NCBI GenBank assembly: GCA_030267325.1 | Contig: JAJDJS010000002.1 | Span: forward strand, 1-64,000 | DNA: 64,000 nucleotides | Direction: 5' to 3' | DNA from: Desulfosarcina sp. OttesenSCG-928-A07 | GTDB taxonomy: Bacteria; Desulfobacterota; Desulfobacteria; Desulfobacterales; Desulfosarcinaceae | In this document: positions 60,222 to 64,000 of the stretch, one piece after another | How positions within the stretch are numbered: position 1 is the first letter of the stretch | How the letters are laid out: each line of letters begins with the position of its first letter | The notes under the pieces: model-generated | Told to the model about the DNA's origin: nothing | Seen by the model: only the letters and a program-made list of their open reading frames with translations | Databases searched by the model: none | Program-made: the position numbers and the translations under genes

Positions 60222-61282
60222 AATTTATTGATGAGGTCCGCATCACGGTTCAGTCGGGAAACGGCGGCCCTGGCTGTGTCAGTTTTTTAAGGGAAAAATA
60301 TGTTCCCAGGGGCGGGCCGGACGGCGGAAACGGCGGACGCGGCGGTGATGTGATCCTGAAAGCGGTATCTGGCCGGCGGACCCTTTATCACCTTCGTTTT
60401 CAGAAGCTTTACAAGGCAAAAAATGGCAGTCCCGGCCAGGGACGCAACTGTTCCGGCGGCAGCGGTGACGACCTCGTCATCGAAGTCCCCCAGGGAACAC
60501 TGGTGATCAACGCCGACACCGGAGACCTTATCAAAGACCTCGTCGATCACGGCGAGGTCTTTGTTGTTGCAAAAGGCGGACGCGGCGGGCAGGGCAATGC
60601 CAGTTTCAAGTCATCCACACACCAGGCGCCCCGATTTGCCCAGCCCGGAGAGCCCGGCCAGACCTTGTCGCTCCGCCTGGAACTGAAGCTATTGGCTGAT
60701 GTGGGCCTGGTGGGATTGCCCAATGCGGGAAAATCAACCCTGATTGCTGCGCTTTCCGCGGCCCGGCCCAAAATTGCCGATTACCCCTTTACCACCCTGA
60801 CCCCCAACCTCGGCGTGGTCTTTACCCCTTGGCGGGAACCCATGGTGGTGGCCGACATTCCCGGCCTTATTGAAGGGGCCCATGCGGGCGCGGGTCTGGG
60901 AACCCGGTTTCTCCGCCATGTGGAGCGGACGCGGGTTCTTCTGCATTTGGTGGATATATCGGAAATCGATCCGGACCACCCGCTTTCCGCCTTTGAAACC
61001 ATTGAACAGGAACTTCGGCAGTACAGCCCGGCCTTGGCTGAAAAACCCCGGCTGGTGGTGCTCAACAAAATGGATGTGGCCTGGGCCGAAGACGCGGCCG
61101 CACTGTTTGAAGATGCCTATGGCAAAGGGCCGCAACTGCGGATATCGGCTGCTGCCCGAACCGGCCTTGAGCCCCTGATCAAAACCCTGTGCCGTTTGCT
61201 GGACACACTTGATGAAACCGAATCCAAAACCAACCCCCGGAAAAGCGGATCAGGTCTTGACGACGAACAGCCTGAATCATGA
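60218..61282 (+). CDS. obgE: GTPase ObgE/CgtA
   Basis: A 354-residue ribosome-assembly GTPase. The glycine-rich Obg fold ([25 protein letters not shown] onwards) fills residues 1-157, then the G domain with GLPNAGKST (from about 166), [12 protein letters not shown] and [10 protein letters not shown], and a short acidic tail. GTG start in a GTGA overlap with the rpmA stop. The 3' end is overlapped by proB. Confidence 0.97.
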   Translation: MKFIDEVRITVQSGNGGPGCVSFLREKYVPRGGPDGGNGGRGGDVILKAVSGRRTLYHLRFQKLYKAKNGSPGQGRNCSGGSGDDLVIEVPQGTLVINADTGDLIKDLVDHGEVFVVAKGGRGGQGNASFKSSTHQAPRFAQPGEPGQTLSLRLELKLLADVGLVGLPNAGKSTLIAALSAARPKIADYPFTTLTPNLGVVFTPWREPMVVADIPGLIEGAHAGAGLGTRFLRHVERTRVLLHLVDISEIDPDHPLSAFETIEQELRQYSPALAEKPRLVVLNKMDVAWAEDAAALFEDAYGKGPQLRISAAARTGLEPLIKTLCRLLDTLDETESKTNPRKSGSGLDDEQPES

Positions 61283-62396
61283 CCTGGCGCGGATTGTTGT
61301 CAAGGTGGGCAGCAATGTCCTGACCGCCCGTGACGGCCTCAATCTTGATATCATCCAAGCACTGAGCGAGCAGATCTGCCGCCTTCTGGACCAGGGGATT
61401 GAGGTGATTCTGGTCTCTTCCGGGGCCATGGCCTCGGGCATGAAAAAAATGGGCATTGCCAAACGCCCGGACGCCATTCCCCAGCGTCAGGCCATTGCAG
61501 CGGTGGGCCAGGCAGGCCTGATTCTGGAATGGGAAAACGCATTTTCCCGGTTCGGCCGCCAGGTGGCCCAGATTCTTTTGACCAGTGAGGATCTCACCAA
61601 CCGAAAGCGGTACCTCAATGTCCGCAACGCCATGAACGCCCTTCTGGAATGGAAGGTGGTGCCGGTGATCAATGAAAACGACACCATCATGGTGGAAGAA
61701 ATCAAGCTGGGCGACAACGATAATCTGGCCGCCATGATCACCCTGTTGCTGGACGCGGATATTTTTATCAACCTGACGGATATTGACGGACTTTACGACA
61801 AGGACCCACGGGTTCATGGGGACGCAAAACTCATTTCCCGTGTAACCGCCTACAGCCGGAGCATTGAAAAATTTGCCGGCGATATTCCCGGTGCCCTTGG
61901 AACCGGCGGCATGCTCAGCAAAATCCGGGCTGCCCGAAAAGTCACGGCATCAGGGATTCCCATGGTGATTGCCAAGGGCTTCCGGCCCGATGTGCTGGTC
62001 GGAATTGCATCAGGAGAATCCCACGGCACGTTTTTTGTTCCCCAGGACCGGAAACTCAACCGGCGAAAGTGCTGGATCGGCTATACGGCCAAACCCCAGG
62101 GGACCCTTGTCGTGGATGGCGGCGCAGCAAACGCCCTTTTGACCAACGGCAAAAGCCTTTTGCCCGGCGGCATTTCCGAGGTTTCCGGCCGGTTTTCAGC
62201 CGGTGCGGTGGTCATGGTGACAGATGTTGCCGGAAATCTCATCGGCACAGGTCTGGTCAATTATGGCGCGGATGAGATTCGTGCTATCATGGGATGCAAA
62301 ACCAGTGAGATCGTCTCAAAGCTCGGGCAGAAGACCTACGACGAAGTCATTCACCGGAACAATCTGGTGATTACCGGTGAAATCGCGTCCGCCTGA
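61212..62396 (+). CDS. proB: Glutamate 5-kinase
   Basis: A 394-residue enzyme for the first step of proline synthesis. The kinase domain shows ARIVVKVGSNVLTA, VILVSSGAMASGMKKMG, VPVINENDTIMVEEIKLGDND and GALGTGGMLSKIRAA; a C-terminal PUA domain follows (KGTLVVDGGAANALL-type region). The exact start is unsure: the ATG at 61212 overlaps obgE by 71 bases, and a TTG at 61209 or internal starts are possible. It is followed by proA after 111 bases. Confidence 0.95.
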   Translation: MKPNPKPTPGKADQVLTTNSLNHDLARIVVKVGSNVLTARDGLNLDIIQALSEQICRLLDQGIEVILVSSGAMASGMKKMGIAKRPDAIPQRQAIAAVGQAGLILEWENAFSRFGRQVAQILLTSEDLTNRKRYLNVRNAMNALLEWKVVPVINENDTIMVEEIKLGDNDNLAAMITLLLDADIFINLTDIDGLYDKDPRVHGDAKLISRVTAYSRSIEKFAGDIPGALGTGGMLSKIRAARKVTASGIPMVIAKGFRPDVLVGIASGESHGTFFVPQDRKLNRRKCWIGYTAKPQGTLVVDGGAANALLTNGKSLLPGGISEVSGRFSAGAVVMVTDVAGNLIGTGLVNYGADEIRAIMGCKTSEIVSKLGQKTYDEVIHRNNLVITGEIASA

Positions 62397-62507
62397 AGAG
62401 TGGACGGGGCCGGTTCCTCTTTCCCCTCGCCTCGGTCCTTGTGGCATCTGCACAACGCTGGCGGCGGAGAGAAACAGTTGTCTTTGGCTTACTTCTCGGA
62501 GACCTTT

Positions 62508-63764
62508 ATGGATATCAACACCCTTATTCCAAAAATGGCCAAAGCTGCCAGAAGCGCGGCTTCTGTGATGAATCGGGCCACGACGGCCCAAAAAAACACC
62601 GCGCTGCTCACCATGGCCGAGCTTCTGGAAAAAGAATCAAAGTTTCTGTTTCAGGAAAACCAAAAAGATTTGGCGCGAGCCGTTGCAGCGGGACTGCCCG
62701 CCGCCATGGTGGATCGGCTGACGATTTCCGAAAAAACGGTTTCCGATATGGCGGACGGGCTTCGGGAAGTGGCTTCGTATACGGACCCGGTGGGCACCCT
62801 GGGCGAAACATGGATACGGCCCAACGGCCTTCAGGTGGCCCGGATGCGCATCCCTTTGGGGGTGATCGGCATTATCTACGAATCCCGGCCCAATGTGACC
62901 ATTGATGCGGCGGGCCTGTGCCTGAAGTCCGGAAATGCCGTGATTCTCCGGGGCGGGTCCGAGGCCCTTTATTCCAACAAGGCCCTTTCAAGCATCATTG
63001 AACGGGCCCTTGAAGCTGCCGGTCTTCCCGCCGAAGCCGCCCAGGTGGTGCCCACAGAGGACCGAAAGGCCATCAACCTGCTCCTTGCCCAGGAAGAGGA
63101 TATTGACCTCATCATTCCCCGGGGCGGAGAAGGCCTGATCCGATTTGTAGTGGCACACTCCAAAATCCCGGTCCTCAAGCACTATAAAGGCGTCTGCCAT
63201 CTGTTTGTGGATGAATCCGCAGATCTGGCCGTAGCCCAAACCCTTGCCTTGAATGCCAAAGCCCAGCGGCCGGGGGTGTGCAACGCCTTGGAAACCCTTC
63301 TGGTTCACCAGAAGGTGGCATCGGAATTTTTGCCGGTTGCGGCCGCAGCCTTCCGGGCAGCGGGCGTGGAACTTCGGGGATGTCCCAAAACCCTTTCCAT
63401 TCTGCCAGATGCGGTGGCAGCCACGGAAGCCGACTGGCCGGCCGAATATCTGGATCTTATTCTGGCGGTCAAGGTGGTGGATGATATGGATGACGCCATG
63501 GTCCATATTTCCCGTTACGGATCAAACCATACCGAGGCCATTGTCACCCGTGATTACCAGCGGTCCCGGCGGTTTCTGCGGGAAGTGGATGCGTCGGTGG
63601 TGCTGGTCAACGCGTCCACCCGCTTCAATGACGGCGGCCAGTTGGGCCTTGGCGCGGAAATGGGCATCAGCACATCCAAGCTTCATGCCTTTGGTCCCAT
63701 GGGACTGGAAGAACTCACTACCCGGAAATTTGTGGTTCTCGGAGACGGACAGATCCGCGAATAA
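62508..63764 (+). CDS. proA: Gamma-glutamyl phosphate reductase
   Basis: A 418-residue NADPH-dependent reductase, the second step of proline synthesis. It shows [41 protein letters not shown], the catalytic Cys in [14 protein letters not shown] and [35 protein letters not shown] lies 8-9 bases before the ATG at 62508. With proB it makes glutamate-semialdehyde. Confidence 0.97.
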   Translation: MDINTLIPKMAKAARSAASVMNRATTAQKNTALLTMAELLEKESKFLFQENQKDLARAVAAGLPAAMVDRLTISEKTVSDMADGLREVASYTDPVGTLGETWIRPNGLQVARMRIPLGVIGIIYESRPNVTIDAAGLCLKSGNAVILRGGSEALYSNKALSSIIERALEAAGLPAEAAQVVPTEDRKAINLLLAQEEDIDLIIPRGGEGLIRFVVAHSKIPVLKHYKGVCHLFVDESADLAVAQTLALNAKAQRPGVCNALETLLVHQKVASEFLPVAAAAFRAAGVELRGCPKTLSILPDAVAATEADWPAEYLDLILAVKVVDDMDDAMVHISRYGSNHTEAIVTRDYQRSRRFLREVDASVVLVNASTRFNDGGQLGLGAEMGISTSKLHAFGPMGLEELTTRKFVVLGDGQIRE

Positions 63765-63786
63765 AGCGTTTTCACAGGGATGCAAG

Positions 63787-64000
63787 ATGCGGACAGGACT
63801 GTTCGGCGGCACATTCAATCCCATTCACAACGGCCATTTGATGGCGGCCCGTGTGGCCATGGAAAAGCTTTGTCTGGACCGCCTGATTTTTATTCCCTGT
63901 TACCTGCCGCCCCATAAACCCGCCCCTTGTCTGGCGTCTGCGGAAGATCGGCTTGCCATGATCCGGATGGCCATGCACAGTGATTCCCGGTACCGGGTTT
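63787..64000 (+). CDS. nadD: Nicotinate-nucleotide adenylyltransferase, partial
   Basis: The first 71 codons of NadD, cut by the window end. The nucleotidyltransferase motif GGTFNPIHNGHL (with HxGH) is at the N-terminus, followed by LIFIPCYLPPHKP. It makes nicotinate adenine dinucleotide in NAD synthesis. The obgE-proBA-nadD order is common in Desulfobacterota. Confidence 0.95.
   Translation, partial: MRTGLFGGTFNPIHNGHLMAARVAMEKLCLDRLIFIPCYLPPHKPAPCLASAEDRLAMIRMAMHSDSRYRV

Overview
The window reads as chromosome of an anaerobic, Gram-negative Desulfobacterota (former Deltaproteobacteria) bacterium, most likely Desulfobacterales. The grounds are protein style and gene content: an octaheme tetrathionate-reductase-type cytochrome, an exported rubrerythrin, a CooT-type nickel protein, MenG/UbiE, Omp85/TamB envelope genes and an Fo ATP synthase cluster with sodium-type c subunits. 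This is inference; there is no rRNA gene, and I saw no tRNA genes or CRISPR array.

Layout. 1-5 kb: a transposon-associated DUF2080 protein beside a short dispersed repeat, a GNAT acetyltransferase, a large acyl-CoA:carboxylate CoA-transferase, a MerR regulator and a HigBA-like toxin-antitoxin pair. 5-9.6 kb: RND efflux adaptor and pump without an outer-membrane channel gene. 9.8-12 kb: octaheme cytochrome and Tat-exported rubrerythrin. 12-19 kb: a small zinc-binding membrane protein, a von Willebrand A protein, then HtpX with two translationally coupled large P-loop GTPases and a CooT protein. 19-24 kb (minus strand): minCDE, ubiE, a ubiG-like methyltransferase and a family 2 glycosyltransferase. 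24-27.7 kb (minus): Fo genes atpZ-atpI-atpB-(four-hairpin c)-(single c)-b'-b, with no F1 genes.

28-39 kb (mostly plus): a DHH-like/CPBP-like fusion, pyruvate kinase, a DUF2889 protein, M1 aminopeptidase, lipoprotein superoxide dismutase, thiM and a cardiolipin synthase. 39-52 kb: a beta-hydroxyacid dehydrogenase beside a decayed XRE gene, then tamB and a tamA-like Omp85 gene separated by about 4.3 kb of accessory DNA. That DNA holds two DUF1016 nuclease-fold genes, a SUMF1/FGE-domain gene whose 3' end looks like a diversity-generating-retroelement variable region, and a PIN-domain remnant with a small partner gene; it is marked by duplicated flanking sequences. 52-59 kb: panE-like reductase, groSL, a zinc dehydrogenase, a DUF6530-like protein under a palindromic operator, a dihydrouridine synthase and an fdhD homologue lacking the usual CxxC. 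59-64 kb: rplU-rpmA-obgE-proB-proA-nadD (nadD cut by the window end).

The most noteworthy points are: (i) the concatenated c subunit with four hairpins, one of which has Gln in place of the ion-binding Glu; (ii) the variable-region-like end of the SUMF1 gene with no reverse transcriptase in the window; (iii) a family of about 115-bp elements with 12-bp inverted ends whose terminal TAG supplies the stop codon of three genes; (iv) the accessory island lodged between tamB and tamA.
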